The position numbers and the translations under genes are program-made. Shown here piece by piece: positions 11,518 to 21,796 of a stretch of 64,000 nucleotides of DNA (its first letter is position 1; the number at the start of each line of letters is the position of its first letter). A model generated the notes under the pieces. That model had not been told where the DNA came from. It made no database searches and saw nothing but the letters and a program-made list of their open reading frames with translations. The DNA comes from Blattabacterium cuenoti (GTDB lineage: Bacteria; Bacteroidota; Bacteroidia; Flavobacteriales; Blattabacteriaceae). The DNA is taken from NCBI RefSeq assembly GCF_014252095.1, contig NZ_CP059210.1:566986-630985 (forward strand), written 5' to 3'.

Positions 11518-12113
11518 ATTTTAAAGAAATTTGTTTTTTTTTCAAAATTCTCTATGTCATTTTTAATAGAAACTAAAAAATCTATATCGTCATAACCATT
11601 GATAAAACAATTTTTTTTATATGGATGGATATAAAATTTTTCAGAAATTCCTACTTCCATTATTGTAATAAGTTGTTCGATTAAATCGACTTTAATATTA
11701 GTCTCCGGTTTTTTATTAACTAGATTAAATAAATTTTGTAAAAATTTTTCGGATATTTCTACAGTAAGTAATCCATTATTTAATGCATTTTCCTTAAAAA
11801 TATCAGCAAAAAAACTAGATATCACTACTTGAAACCCATAATCAAAAAGAGCCCAAGCCGCATGTTCACGACTAGAACCACAACCAAAATTTCTTCCTGA
11901 TAAAAGAATTTTTCCAGAAAAAAGTGGATTATTTAAAATAAAATCTTTTTTCAAAGATCCATCGTTAGAATACCGCCAGTCTCTAAAAAGATTCTTTCCA
12001 CATTCTTCACGTTTAGTTTCTTTTAAAAAACGAGCGGGGATAATTTGATCTGTATCTATATCCTCCACAGGCAAGGGAATCGCTTTGCTTGTTATGACAG
12101 TAAATTTTTTCAT
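11514..12113 (-). CDS. leuD: 3-isopropylmalate dehydratase small subunit
   Basis: Swivel-domain subunit that completes the isopropylmalate isomerase active site with LeuC. Carries the expected DIDTDQIIPARFLK near the N-terminus and GRNFGCGSSREHAAWAL in the centre. 199 residues, normal. Separated from leuC by 3 bp and overlapping leuB by 4 bp, so translation of the two subunits is likely coupled. Confidence 0.97.
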   Translation of the reverse strand: MKKFTVITSKAIPLPVEDIDTDQIIPARFLKETKREECGKNLFRDWRYSNDGSLKKDFILNNPLFSGKILLSGRNFGCGSSREHAAWALFDYGFQVVISSFFADIFKENALNNGLLTVEISEKFLQNLFNLVNKKPETNIKVDLIEQLITIMEVGISEKFYIHPYKKNCFINGYDDIDFLVSIKNDIENFEKKTNFFKI

Positions 12114-12116
12114 AGA

Positions 12117-13496
12117 TCATACATATTTTTTAATATCTACAATTTTTCCTTCAATCGCTATGATAGAAGCGGTTAAAGGACTTACTAATAGGGTCCGAAC
12201 ACCTGGTCCTTGTCTTCCTTCAAAATTTCTATTAGACGTAGAAACACAATACTCTCCAAAAGGAATTTTATCCTCATTCATTCCTAAACAAGCCGAACAT
12301 CCTGGTTGACGAAATTCAAATCCAGCATTTTTAAAAATTTGATCTAATCCTTCCTTTTTTGCCTGTTGAATAACTCTTTGCGATCCAGGAACCACCATAA
12401 CGGTTACATGACTAGCTTTTTTCTTTCCTTTTACTACAGAAGCTACTAATCGTAGATCTTCTATCCTAGAATTTGTACAACTTCCTATAAAAATATAATT
12501 AATGGGTTTCCCAATTAGAGATTCTCCGGATTTAAATCCCATATAAGACAAAGATTTTTTTTGTTGAAATTCAGTTAATTTAGGGATACGGTCATAAATT
12601 TTCATTCCCATTCCAGGGTTTGTTCCAAATGTAATCATCGGTTCAACCTCTTCAGCATCTAGGACATATTCTTTATCAAAAATTGCGTAATCATCTGTTT
12701 TTAAAGTTTTCCAATACTCCAAATGTCTTTTATGATATTTTCTTTTTAAAAAAGTATGATTTTTCAGATAATCAAAAGTTATTTTATCTGGAGCAATTAA
12801 TCCACCTTTTGCTCCCATTTCAATACTCATATTACAAATAGTCATTCTCCCTTCCATACTCATATTTTTAATGATAGGTCCCGTATATTCTATAAAATAC
12901 CCAGTTCCTATATCTACACCAAGCTTGGATATCATGTATAAAATAACATCTTTTGGAGTCACCCCTTTTTTCAAAGATTTCCCTTTTAATTGAATTCTCA
13001 TCTGTTTCGGTTTAGATACTAATAGACATTGACTAGCCATAACCATGGCTACTTGACTAGTTCCAATTCCAAAAGCTATACTTCCAAAAGCTCCATGAGT
13101 AGAAGTATGACTATCGCCACAAACTATAGTCATTCCAGGTAATGTTAAACCTAATTCTGGACCCAGAACATGAACAATTCCATGATTTTTATGCCCTAAT
13201 CCATACAACGTGATTCCAAATTTTTTACAATTTTTAATTAATAAATCTATTTGTTTTTTAGAAAGAGGATCTGAAATAGGTAAATGTTGATTAATAGTAG
13301 GAACATTATGATCCGCCGTGGCTATAATTTTTTCTGGTCTAAAAACTGGAATTTCTCTTTTTTCTATTTCTGAAAACGCCTGAGGACTAGTGACTTCATG
13401 TATATAATGCCTATCGATATACAGAACATTTACTCCATTTTCAAATTTTTTTACTATATGTGTTTCCCAAATTTTATCAAACAATGATTTTGACAT
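12117..13496 (-). CDS. leuC: 3-isopropylmalate dehydratase large subunit
   Basis: Aconitase-superfamily subunit holding the [4Fe-4S] cluster for isomerisation of 2- to 3-isopropylmalate. The cluster ligands are visible: Cys in [14 protein letters not shown] and the pair in GCSACLGMN. Substrate motifs [21 protein letters not shown] and [10 protein letters not shown] are conserved. 459 residues, normal. Lies 2 bp after leuA. Its Fe-S cluster makes it a client of the suf operon at 54-59 kb. Confidence 0.97.
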   Translation of the reverse strand: MSKSLFDKIWETHIVKKFENGVNVLYIDRHYIHEVTSPQAFSEIEKREIPVFRPEKIIATADHNVPTINQHLPISDPLSKKQIDLLIKNCKKFGITLYGLGHKNHGIVHVLGPELGLTLPGMTIVCGDSHTSTHGAFGSIAFGIGTSQVAMVMASQCLLVSKPKQMRIQLKGKSLKKGVTPKDVILYMISKLGVDIGTGYFIEYTGPIIKNMSMEGRMTICNMSIEMGAKGGLIAPDKITFDYLKNHTFLKRKYHKRHLEYWKTLKTDDYAIFDKEYVLDAEEVEPMITFGTNPGMGMKIYDRIPKLTEFQQKKSLSYMGFKSGESLIGKPINYIFIGSCTNSRIEDLRLVASVVKGKKKASHVTVMVVPGSQRVIQQAKKEGLDQIFKNAGFEFRQPGCSACLGMNEDKIPFGEYCVSTSNRNFEGRQGPGVRTLLVSPLTASIIAIEGKIVDIKKYV

Positions 13497-13498
13497 GA

Positions 13499-14719
13499 CT
13501 AAACAACATTTATTCTTCTTCTACCATTATTACCATTATTATGTAATATGCGTTTTTTCTTAATATTTGCTTTTTCTAAAATAATCTTTAATTCTTTATC
13601 TTCAATTTCTTTTTTTCTATCTGCATAACTTAAAAAAATAGAATAAACTAAATCCAAAGAATTTTTACTTAAAACATATCCCAATTTTTTATAACGATAT
13701 GCCAAAGCCGCCCTTCCACTCCTAGCTGTTAAAATAATTGAAGATTGATCAATTCCAACATCTTCTGGATTGATAATTTCATAAGTTTCTCTTTTTTTTA
13801 TTACACCATCTTGATGAATTCCTGATGAATGAGAAAAAGCATTGACTCCTACAATGGCTTTATTAGGCTGAACTTTCATTCCCGTACATTTTGATACCAA
13901 ATAACTTGTTTCGGAAATAAGCTTTGTTTTTATATTTGTAAATAAATTTAAATGAGAATTTTGTCTAATGATCATTACTATTTCTTCTAATGAGGTGTTT
14001 CCAGCTCTCTCTCCAATTCCATTAATGGTACATTCTACTTGTTGAGCCCCATTCATAATCCCAGATAAAGAATTAGCTGTTGCCAATCCTAGATCATTAT
14101 GACAATGAGTAGACAATATGATTTTATGAATTCCTTTAACATTTTCTTTCAAAAAACGAATTTTTTTTCCATATTCTTCCGGTAAACAATAACCTGTAGT
14201 ATCTGGAATATTAATTACCGTAGCACCATATTTTATAACTGTTTCACAAATTTTTGCTAAAAATTCATTATTAGTACGCCCTGCGTCTTCTGCATAAAAT
14301 TCCACATCTTCCACGAATTTTTTTGCGTATTGAACCGAAAATTTTGCTTTTTCTACAATTTTTTCTGGAGTGCTATTAAATTTATAACGAATATGACAAT
14401 CAGAAGTTCCGATTCCAGTATGGATTCTAGCTCTTTTCGCATCTTTCAACGCGTGTCCAGCTACTTCTATATCTTTTTCTACGGCTCTAGATAATGCACA
14501 AATAATGGGTTCTGAAATAGATTTACAAATCTCTTTTACAGATTGATAATCTCCTGGACTAGAAGTTGGAAATCCAGCTTCAATCACATCAACACCCAAA
14601 GTTTCTAATTGTTTAGCTAACCTTACTTTTTCTTTAGTATTTAATTTACATCCTGGAACTTGTTCTCCATCACGCAGTGTTGTATCAAAAATTTGTATTC
14701 TTTTCTTTTCCATACTCAT
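13499..14719 (-). CDS. leuA: 2-isopropylmalate synthase, short form without the leucine-regulatory domain
   Basis: Condenses acetyl-CoA with 2-oxoisovalerate, committing carbon to leucine. The TIM-barrel catalytic domain is complete: [14 protein letters not shown], then [15 protein letters not shown] with the metal-binding HxH, and [14 protein letters not shown]. The protein stops after the linker region (about 406 residues from the ATG at 14719; an in-frame ATG two codons later is equally good). The C-terminal LeuA dimerisation/allosteric domain of the roughly 520-residue enzymes is absent. The tail is basic and Asn-rich. Head of leuACDB, divergent from the next gene. Citramalate synthase is unlikely given the operon. 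Confidence 0.93.
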   Translation of the reverse strand: MSMEKKRIQIFDTTLRDGEQVPGCKLNTKEKVRLAKQLETLGVDVIEAGFPTSSPGDYQSVKEICKSISEPIICALSRAVEKDIEVAGHALKDAKRARIHTGIGTSDCHIRYKFNSTPEKIVEKAKFSVQYAKKFVEDVEFYAEDAGRTNNEFLAKICETVIKYGATVINIPDTTGYCLPEEYGKKIRFLKENVKGIHKIILSTHCHNDLGLATANSLSGIMNGAQQVECTINGIGERAGNTSLEEIVMIIRQNSHLNLFTNIKTKLISETSYLVSKCTGMKVQPNKAIVGVNAFSHSSGIHQDGVIKKRETYEIINPEDVGIDQSSIILTARSGRAALAYRYKKLGYVLSKNSLDLVYSIFLSYADRKKEIEDKELKIILEKANIKKKRILHNNGNNGRRRINVV

Positions 14720-14857
14720 TGGATTATTTGATAATTCCAAAACTATTTTTTCCAAAAAGAAAATCATATCAAATAATTTACATATTTACAATATCTAATT
14801 GATAAAACTATTTTATATTTTATTGTCAATCAAATCAAATAAAAAAATATAATTACA

Positions 14858-16408
14858 ATGTCAAATCATAATAAATTAGATCATCTTTTTTTATTGATTC
14901 AGTCTTTATCAAAATCAGAAAAAATAAATTTTAACCTTTATGCAGGTCGTATAAAACGAAATAAAAATGCAAAGTTTATAAAACTATTTGAAATTATGAG
15001 TAAAATACATTGTTATAATGAAAAAAAAATTTTGAAAAACACTCCTATAAGAAAAATACAATTATCTAATATAAAAGCCCATTTATATAAGCAAATTTTA
15101 ATTAGTCTCCGATTACAACATACTGAAGAAAACTACGATTTACAAATACGTGAATATTTAGATTTTGCTAAAGTTTTATACAACAAAGGTTTGTATATAC
15201 AAAGTTTAAAATTTTTAGGAAAAGCAAAAATCATTGCTAGATGTTATGAATCTAATACTATTCTTTTAGAATTAGTGGAATTTGAAAAAATGATAGAATC
15301 TCAACATATAACTAGAAGTCTTTATTCTAGATCTGGAGAATTATCTGTAGAATCCAAAGAACTAATTGAAAGAATTCAATGTCATGACGCTCTATCTAGT
15401 CTTTCCTTGGAATTATACGGATTATATTTAAAAGTTGGATACGTGAGAAATGAAAAAGATAAAATATTTATAGAAACTTACTTTCGTACTAACCTTCCAA
15501 AATTTGATATCGAAAAACTTAGTTTTTATGAAAAATTATTTTTATATCAAGCTAAAGTTTGGTATCATTATATTAGACAGGATTTTATCATGTGTTATAG
15601 ATCATCATGTAAATGGGTAGAATTATTTAAAAATCATGAAAAAGCAAAAAAGATGGCTCCTGTAAGCTATCTGAAAGGATATCATTATTTGTTAGATACT
15701 TTATTTTATTTAAATCATTATTCTAAATTCACTAAAGTTTTAGAACAGTTTGAAAAGGAAATTCAAAATGAAAAAATAATTTTAAATGGAAACACTAGAA
15801 TATTAATTTTCATGTATAAATATACTAATCGTATCAATAAACATTATATGGAAGGGACTTTTTCAGAAGGAGTGAAAAAAGTGATCCCTCCATTATTAAA
15901 AGATTTTCATAAAATTTCTAATCGTTTGGATTCTCATTATATCATGGTCCTTTATTATAAAATTTCTTGTTTATATTTTGGAAGTGGAGATAATCAAAAT
16001 GCTATTTTATATTTATTAAAAATTATGGAAAATCAAGAAAAAAATATACGACAAGATTTACAATGTTTTGCCAGGCTTTTACATATAATCGCTTGTTACG
16101 AAAGTGGATTAGATGAAAATATGGACAAAAAAATTCAATCCGCATATAAATTTTTTATTCAAATGGATGATTGGTACATTGTCCAAAAAAAAATTATCCA
16201 TTTTTTTAAAAATTTAGGAAATGTCTATCCACATCAAATTAAAGGACAATTCAAAAAATTGAGAGAAAGACTCATGAAATATTCTGATCATCCTTATGAA
16301 AAAAGAACTTTCTTGTATTTAGATATTATTTCTTGGTTAACTTCTAAAATAGAAAATAAATCTGTGGAGATGATTGTAAAAGAAAAATTTCTAAAAAACC
16401 ATTGTTAG
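14858..16408 (+). CDS. conserved Bacteroidota protein of unknown function, helical-repeat-like
   Basis: 516 residues with no recognised catalytic motif. The N-terminus has a short conserved-looking SLSKSEKINFNLYAGR stretch, followed by mostly alpha-helical sequence with Leu/Tyr/Lys periodicity that suggests tetratricopeptide-like helical hairpins. No signal peptide or membrane segment is apparent, so it is probably cytoplasmic. I recognise it only as a type of uncharacterised protein common in Flavobacteriales. Retention in a reduced genome suggests it matters. It is divergent from leuA, and its stop overlaps the next, convergent gene by 4 bp. Confidence 0.7.
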   Translation: MSNHNKLDHLFLLIQSLSKSEKINFNLYAGRIKRNKNAKFIKLFEIMSKIHCYNEKKILKNTPIRKIQLSNIKAHLYKQILISLRLQHTEENYDLQIREYLDFAKVLYNKGLYIQSLKFLGKAKIIARCYESNTILLELVEFEKMIESQHITRSLYSRSGELSVESKELIERIQCHDALSSLSLELYGLYLKVGYVRNEKDKIFIETYFRTNLPKFDIEKLSFYEKLFLYQAKVWYHYIRQDFIMCYRSSCKWVELFKNHEKAKKMAPVSYLKGYHYLLDTLFYLNHYSKFTKVLEQFEKEIQNEKIILNGNTRILIFMYKYTNRINKHYMEGTFSEGVKKVIPPLLKDFHKISNRLDSHYIMVLYYKISCLYFGSGDNQNAILYLLKIMENQEKNIRQDLQCFARLLHIIACYESGLDENMDKKIQSAYKFFIQMDDWYIVQKKIIHFFKNLGNVYPHQIKGQFKKLRERLMKYSDHPYEKRTFLYLDIISWLTSKIENKSVEMIVKEKFLKNHC

Positions 16409-16764
16409 TTAATTTCCTTTATTAATAAAAAAGTTCTAAAAAAAAGAATCATAAAATATGAAAAAATAAAATCCAAAAGGGTCTTAAAAATATTCAAATA
16501 TTCTAGGATGAAATAAAAAAATACAAAAATACTAAAAAAAAACTTTACAATTCCACCTACAATATAAACAAATATAGCTATATTGGGTTTTTTTTTTATG
16601 GTAAACAACAAAAAAGAGAAAAAAAAACTACTGAGAGGTAATAAAAAAATATATATTTTTAACAAAGAAAAATTTTTTTCAAAAAAAAGAAAATTACTAA
16701 CTATATGAATGCAAGAAAAAAAAACAGTTAAAAGATTATAAAGTATAATTTTTTTAATCATCAT
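16405..16764 (-). CDS. small four-helix membrane protein, unknown function
   Basis: About 119 residues with four hydrophobic segments (roughly residues 5-25, 30-53, 60-82 and 85-112) separated by short Lys-rich loops. The layout resembles the small AtpI-like or DUF6168 proteins of Flavobacteriales, often next to ATP synthase genes, and the ending FFRTFLLIKEIN fits that impression. This is weak evidence. The ATG at 16764 (or 16761) is preferred to an upstream TTG at 16788. Convergent with the preceding protein, divergent from tyrS. Confidence 0.6.
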   Translation of the reverse strand: MMIKKIILYNLLTVFFSCIHIVSNFLFFEKNFSLLKIYIFLLPLSSFFFSFLLFTIKKKPNIAIFVYIVGGIVKFFFSIFVFFYFILEYLNIFKTLLDFIFSYFMILFFRTFLLIKEIN

Positions 16765-16830
16765 GGAAAAATTCGTTGAATTGTACAAAATTCCATAAAA
16801 ATAAAATAATGTTATTTATTAATTTTTTAC

Positions 16831-18108
16831 ATGAAAAACATTATTGATGAACTCTCCTGGAGAGGATTAATAAAAAATAAAGTTCCTGGCGTAGAAAAAC
16901 AATTAAAAAAACGTACTACTATGTATGTAGGTTTTGATCCTACATCAGATTCTTTACACTTAGGTAGCTTACTTCCTATTATTATATTGATACATTTTCA
17001 AAAACTTGGACATAAATCGATAGTGTTAATTGGAGGAGCTACAGGTCTTATAGGAGATCCGTCAGAAAAAAAAAATCAAAGAGTTTTTTTTAGTCTAGAA
17101 GATTTACAAAAAAATACAGAATCTATAAAAAAACAACTATCTAAATTGCTAAATTTAGAAAAGACAGAATTATTAAATAATTTTAGTTGGATAAAAAAAA
17201 TATCCCTTTTAGATTTTTTACGAAATGTAGGAAAACACTTTCCTATAAATTACATGATGTCTAAAGATTCTGTAAAAAAAAGAATTTATAACAATAAAAA
17301 AAACGGAATGTCTTTTACGGAATTTTCTTATTCTCTTATACAAGGATATGATTTTCTTTATTTAAATCAAGAAAAAGACTGTCTACTTCAAATAGGTGGA
17401 TCCGATCAATGGGGGAATATTACTACTGGAATAGAGTTGATTAAAAAAAAAACAGGAAAAAAAGCATATGGAATAACATTTCCTTTAGTGACAAAATCTG
17501 ATGGCATCAAGTTTGGAAAAAGTGAAAAAGGAGAAAATATCTGGTTAGATAGAAAACGTACTACTCCATACAAATTTTATCAATTTTGGATGAATGTTTC
17601 AGATAAAGAAATTGAAAAATTTATTAAGATTTATACTTTTTTTTCAAGAGAAAAAATAGAATCTTTGATTTTAAAACATAGAGAAAATCCTGAAAAAAGA
17701 TTTTTACAAAAAAGAGTAGCGGAAGAAATCACTCAATGGGTTCATGGAAAGAAAGCTTATGAAGAAGTAGTTAAAATATCGCATGTTTTATTTTGTAAAA
17801 AGTATATCAAGGACCTCTTACTTACTTTAGATGAAAAAATATTGTTCTCTATATATGAGAATATTCCACATATGAAACTTTCTTATCAAGAATTTGAAGA
17901 AGGAGTTTCTTTATTAGACGTTTTGAAAAAAAGCAGTCTTTTTTCTTCAAAAAGTGAAGCAAATCGTGCTTTGAATTTAAATTCCATTTCTATCAACAAA
18001 AAACTCGTCAAAAAAAATATTCTTCTTCAAAAAGAAAACTTAATAGGAAAAAAATATATTTTATTTCAATTTGGAAAAAAAAACTTTTTTATTATCAAAG
18101 TTGAATAA
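16831..18108 (+). CDS. tyrS: tyrosyl-tRNA synthetase
   Basis: Charges tRNA-Tyr. Class I Rossmann core with the HIGH-equivalent HLGSLLP, the tyrosine-binding YSLIQGYDFLYL and GGSDQWGNIT segments, and KMSKS replaced by KFGKSE as in bacterial TyrRS. A C-terminal S4-like RNA-binding domain follows (about 350-425; SKSEANRALNLNSISIN). 425 residues, normal. Its end lies 2 bp from the convergent era stop. Confidence 0.96.
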   Translation: MKNIIDELSWRGLIKNKVPGVEKQLKKRTTMYVGFDPTSDSLHLGSLLPIIILIHFQKLGHKSIVLIGGATGLIGDPSEKKNQRVFFSLEDLQKNTESIKKQLSKLLNLEKTELLNNFSWIKKISLLDFLRNVGKHFPINYMMSKDSVKKRIYNNKKNGMSFTEFSYSLIQGYDFLYLNQEKDCLLQIGGSDQWGNITTGIELIKKKTGKKAYGITFPLVTKSDGIKFGKSEKGENIWLDRKRTTPYKFYQFWMNVSDKEIEKFIKIYTFFSREKIESLILKHRENPEKRFLQKRVAEEITQWVHGKKAYEEVVKISHVLFCKKYIKDLLLTLDEKILFSIYENIPHMKLSYQEFEEGVSLLDVLKKSSLFSSKSEANRALNLNSISINKKLVKKNILLQKENLIGKKYILFQFGKKNFFIIKVE

Positions 18109-18110
18109 AT

Positions 18111-19028
18111 TTAATATCCAAATCTTTTTAATATTTTGTAATCAGAACGCAAATTTTTGCATATTTTTACATTTAATTTTAGCCAAACCTTTTTCCTAAA
18201 AAATTTTTCTATTCCTTTTATAGATAAAGCTCCTAATTTATTTATATAATTCCCTTTTTTTCCAATTAGAATACCTTTTTGAGAATTCCTTTCTACATAG
18301 ATAGAAGAAAATATATGTAGAAACATTTCATTTTCCTTAAATTTTTCTGTGAAAACTTCTACAGAATAAGGAATTTCTTTTTTATAAAGAAGAAATATTT
18401 TTTCTCTAATTATTTCATTCACAAAAAACCGTTTTGATCTATCAGTCAAGACCCCCTTAGGATAATAAGGAGGATGTTCCGATAATAAATCTAAAATCTT
18501 ATCCATTAATAAATCTTGATTGATATCTTTCAATGCAGATATTGGTAATATTTCTGAATGAGGAAAAATTCTATGCCAATAATTGATTGTCTTATATAAT
18601 ATTTTTTCATCACATTCTACTCCAATTTTATCTATTTTATTGATTAAGATAAGAAAAGGTTTATTTTTTTTTATATTTTTCAGAGAATTCAAAATAGAAA
18701 AATATTTATCGGAAATAAAAAATTTTCCTATTTCTGTTGTAAACAAAACAATATCAGAGGATATGAATGATTCTTCTATATATTTCATCATGATTCTTTG
18801 CATAAAGAATGGGGTTTTTATCATCAACCCAGGAGTATCAGAAAAAATAATTTGCGCATTATATTTATCCACTATTCCTACTATTCTATGACGAGTTGTT
18901 TGTGGTTTATGTGTAATGATAGAAAGATTTTCTCCTACAAGAGAATTCATTAATGTAGATTTTCCTACATTAGGAAATCCTATAATGTTTACAAAACCAG
19001 ATTTATGTATTAATTTTTCTTTGCACAT
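18111..19028 (-). CDS. era: GTPase Era
   Basis: Ribosome-assembly GTPase that binds 16S rRNA near its 3' end. G1 GFPNVGKSTLMNSL, G3 DTPGL and G4 NKID are in place in the first 140 residues. The C-terminal KH domain carries GILIGKKGNYINKLG. 305 residues, normal. The start codon lies inside the 3' end of clpB (26-bp overlap), so the two are probably translated from one message. Confidence 0.96.
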   Translation of the reverse strand: MCKEKLIHKSGFVNIIGFPNVGKSTLMNSLVGENLSIITHKPQTTRHRIVGIVDKYNAQIIFSDTPGLMIKTPFFMQRIMMKYIEESFISSDIVLFTTEIGKFFISDKYFSILNSLKNIKKNKPFLILINKIDKIGVECDEKILYKTINYWHRIFPHSEILPISALKDINQDLLMDKILDLLSEHPPYYPKGVLTDRSKRFFVNEIIREKIFLLYKKEIPYSVEVFTEKFKENEMFLHIFSSIYVERNSQKGILIGKKGNYINKLGALSIKGIEKFFRKKVWLKLNVKICKNLRSDYKILKRFGY

Positions 19029-21639
19029 TCACAGAATCAGATTGTCTAAATACAATTCCTTGTTCTTTAAAAAAATCCACTAATATTCTATTGTTATCAT
19101 GTATTTTTCCTTTCAATATTTCTTTAGAAAGATTGTTGAGGATATCGTGTTGAATAACCCTTTTTAAGGGTCTTGCTCCAAAATGTGGATCATAACCTTT
19201 TTCTGATAAATAATCTATAGCTTCATTAGTTGCTTCTATATGAATATTTTTATGAGATAATAAATTAGCAAATTTTTTCATTTGTAATTTGACGATTTCT
19301 TTAATCTCTTTTCTAGAAATAGGTTTAAATAAAATGATTTCATCAATTCTATTAATAAATTCTGGTCTCACTATATTCTTTAACAAGTCTATCAAAGTAT
19401 TTTTTGTTGTTTCCATTCTATTGATAGATATTTCCGTGTCTAAATTTTCCTGAATAATATCTGATCCTATATTGGAAGTCATGATAATAATTGTATTGGT
19501 AAAATTGACAGTACGACCTTTATTATCTGTTAATCTTCCATCATCTAAAATTTGTAAAAGAATATTAAATATATCTGAATGAGCTTTTTCTATTTCATCT
19601 AAGAGAATAACGCTGTAAGGACGTCTACGTATGGCTTCTGTTAATTGTCCACTTTCTTCATATCCAATGTATCCAGGAGGAGCTCCAATAAGTCGGCTTA
19701 TAGAATGACGTTCCATATACTCACTCATATCTATACGGACCATGTTATTTTCGTTATCAAACAGATATTCGGCTAATGTTTTGGCTAATTCTGTTTTACC
19801 CACACCGGTCCCCCCCATAAAAAGAAAAGAACCTATGGGCCTTTTTTCATCTTGAAGGCCTGCTCTAGAACGTCTTATTGCATCTGCAATAGATTGAATG
19901 GCCTCATTTTGACCTATAACCCTTTTATGTAATTCTTTTTCTAAAAAAAGTAATTTTTCCCTTTCACTTTTCAACATTTTAGTAATTGGAATTCCAGTCC
20001 ACTTAGATACTACCTGAGCTATATCTTCTTTAGAAACTTCTTCTTGAATCATTTTTTTTCCTTTATTCTCCTGCTTTTTTAATTCTATTTCAAAAGATTT
20101 GACTTTATTTTCTTCTTCTTTAATCTTTCCATACCTTAGTTCCGCCACCTTTCCATAGTCTCCAGATCTTTCTGCTTGTTCTGCTTCAAATTTGAAATTT
20201 TCTATTCTTTCCTTAGCCTTTTGGATTCCTTCAACTAAATCCTTTTCTTTTTTCCATTGAACTTGTAATCGCATTCTTTCTTCATTCAATTTTGCTAATT
20301 CTTTTTTTAAAAGAACCAATTGTTTTTCATCTTTTTCTCTTTTGATGGCTTCTATCTGTATTTCCATTTGCATAATTTTCCTATGCAAAACATCCAATTC
20401 TTCTGGTTTAGAATTAATCTCCATTCTAATTTTTGAAGCGGCTTCATCAATAAGATCAATAGCTTTATCCGGTAAAAAACGTTCATTAATATAACGCTGA
20501 GACAATTCTACGGCTGAAATAATAGATTCATCTTTAATTCTCACTTTATGATGACTTTCATATTTTTCTTTAATTCCACGTAATATGGATATAGCATCAG
20601 TGACTGAAGGCTCATCTACATATACTTGCTGAAATCTTCTTTCTAAAGCTTTATCTATTTTAAAATATTTTTGGTATTCATTTAAAGTCGTTGCTCCTAT
20701 AGCACGAAGTTCTCCTCTCGCCAATGCAGGTTTTAGAATATTTGCAGCATCCATGGCTCCTTCTCCACCTCCAGCACCTACCAAAGTATGTATTTCATCA
20801 ATAAATAAAATAATTTCTCCATCTGAAAAAGTTACTTCTTTTACAACAGATTTAAGACGTTCTTCAAATTCTCCTTTATATTTAGCTCCTGCAATGAGAG
20901 AAGCCATATCCAATGAAAAAACTTTTTTATCTTTTAAATTATCTGGAATATCTCCATTAATAATCCGATGAGCTAATCCTTCAGCTATAGCGGTTTTCCC
21001 TACTCCTGGTTCTCCAATTAAGATAGGATTATTTTTAGTTCTTCTGGATAAAATTTGTAAAACTCGACGAATTTCTTCATCACGTCCAATAACAGGATCT
21101 AATTTTCCTTTAGATGCCCATTCATTAAGATTTTTTGCATATTTATTTAAAGCATTATAAGTATTTTCTGCTGTTTGAGAAATAATATTTCCGCTTTTTT
21201 TTCTAATATTTTCAATCGAAATTTTGATCTTAAATTCTGTAATTCCTTGATCTTTTAGGAATTTAGAAGTAGCATCCGAAGTCATAAAAATTCCATAAAA
21301 AATATGTTCAACAGAAATAAATTCATCTTTTAATGTTTTAGCATAATTTTCTGCTATATTGAACATTTTTGTCACTGAATGACTTAAATGTTGTTGAGTT
21401 ACTGTTCCACTTACTACTTTAGGATAAAAAGATATAATTCGATCCAAACCGATCATAAGTGTTTGATGGTTAATATTTAATTTTTTTAGAAAAAAAGGAA
21501 TGAAACTTTCTTCTTTTTCTAAAAGAGATTTTAAAATATGTGCATTTTCAATTGAAGGTTGATTATTTTTTAAAGCAATGTTTTGTGCTTCTTGTATTAT
21601 TTCTTGAGTTTTTATAGTAAATTTATTATTGAAATTCAT
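19003..21639 (-). CDS. clpB: ATP-dependent disaggregase ClpB
   Basis: Hexameric Hsp100 that resolubilises aggregated proteins with DnaK. Full architecture in 878 residues: N-terminal Clp_N repeats (about 1-145), AAA1 with Walker A GEPGVGKTAI and Walker B EIILFIDEIHTLVGAG, the middle coiled coil rich in Glu/Lys (about 410-530), AAA2 with GGTGVGKTELAK and ILLDEIEKAH, and the C-terminal D2-small domain. No internal shorter start is obvious. Divergent from prfB across a 157-bp region rich in inverted repeats. Confidence 0.97.
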   Translation of the reverse strand: MNFNNKFTIKTQEIIQEAQNIALKNNQPSIENAHILKSLLEKEESFIPFFLKKLNINHQTLMIGLDRIISFYPKVVSGTVTQQHLSHSVTKMFNIAENYAKTLKDEFISVEHIFYGIFMTSDATSKFLKDQGITEFKIKISIENIRKKSGNIISQTAENTYNALNKYAKNLNEWASKGKLDPVIGRDEEIRRVLQILSRRTKNNPILIGEPGVGKTAIAEGLAHRIINGDIPDNLKDKKVFSLDMASLIAGAKYKGEFEERLKSVVKEVTFSDGEIILFIDEIHTLVGAGGGEGAMDAANILKPALARGELRAIGATTLNEYQKYFKIDKALERRFQQVYVDEPSVTDAISILRGIKEKYESHHKVRIKDESIISAVELSQRYINERFLPDKAIDLIDEAASKIRMEINSKPEELDVLHRKIMQMEIQIEAIKREKDEKQLVLLKKELAKLNEERMRLQVQWKKEKDLVEGIQKAKERIENFKFEAEQAERSGDYGKVAELRYGKIKEEENKVKSFEIELKKQENKGKKMIQEEVSKEDIAQVVSKWTGIPITKMLKSEREKLLFLEKELHKRVIGQNEAIQSIADAIRRSRAGLQDEKRPIGSFLFMGGTGVGKTELAKTLAEYLFDNENNMVRIDMSEYMERHSISRLIGAPPGYIGYEESGQLTEAIRRRPYSVILLDEIEKAHSDIFNILLQILDDGRLTDNKGRTVNFTNTIIIMTSNIGSDIIQENLDTEISINRMETTKNTLIDLLKNIVRPEFINRIDEIILFKPISRKEIKEIVKLQMKKFANLLSHKNIHIEATNEAIDYLSEKGYDPHFGARPLKRVIQHDILNNLSKEILKGKIHDNNRILVDFFKEQGIVFRQSDSVNVQRKINT

Positions 21640-21680
21640 AATAAAAGTTGAATTTTTAATAGAAAATTAGTTCCATATAT

Positions 21681-21707
21681 TTCTGGATGAATTAAGTTTT
21701 TCCAGAA
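21681..21707. promoter_or_regulatory. inverted repeat in the clpB-prfB divergent region
   Basis: TTCTGGA at 21681-21687 and TCCAGAA at 21701-21707 are exact inverted repeats with a 13-base spacer. The position between divergent genes could suit an operator for the clpB side, 42 bp upstream of its start codon. No protein binding can be inferred. Confidence 0.35.
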
Positions 21708-21756
21708 TTTACAAAAAATTCAAGAATTAATAGAAAATAAGTGTTCTAACTTAGAT

Positions 21757-21792
21757 GTAACTATTTTTTAGTTACGAAAATATTGATTTTCG
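21757..21792 (+). promoter_or_regulatory. tandem perfect hairpins immediately upstream of prfB
   Basis: Two perfect 7-bp stems sit back to back: GTAACTA-(T5)-TAGTTAC at 21757-21775 and CGAAAAT-ATTG-ATTTTCG at 21775-21792, sharing the C at 21775. The second ends 4 bases before the prfB ATG, so in RNA it would cover the ribosome landing zone. This could be a translational control element for RF2 or an unrelated terminator-like structure; only the symmetry is directly seen. Confidence 0.45.
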
Positions 21793-21796
21793 TATC

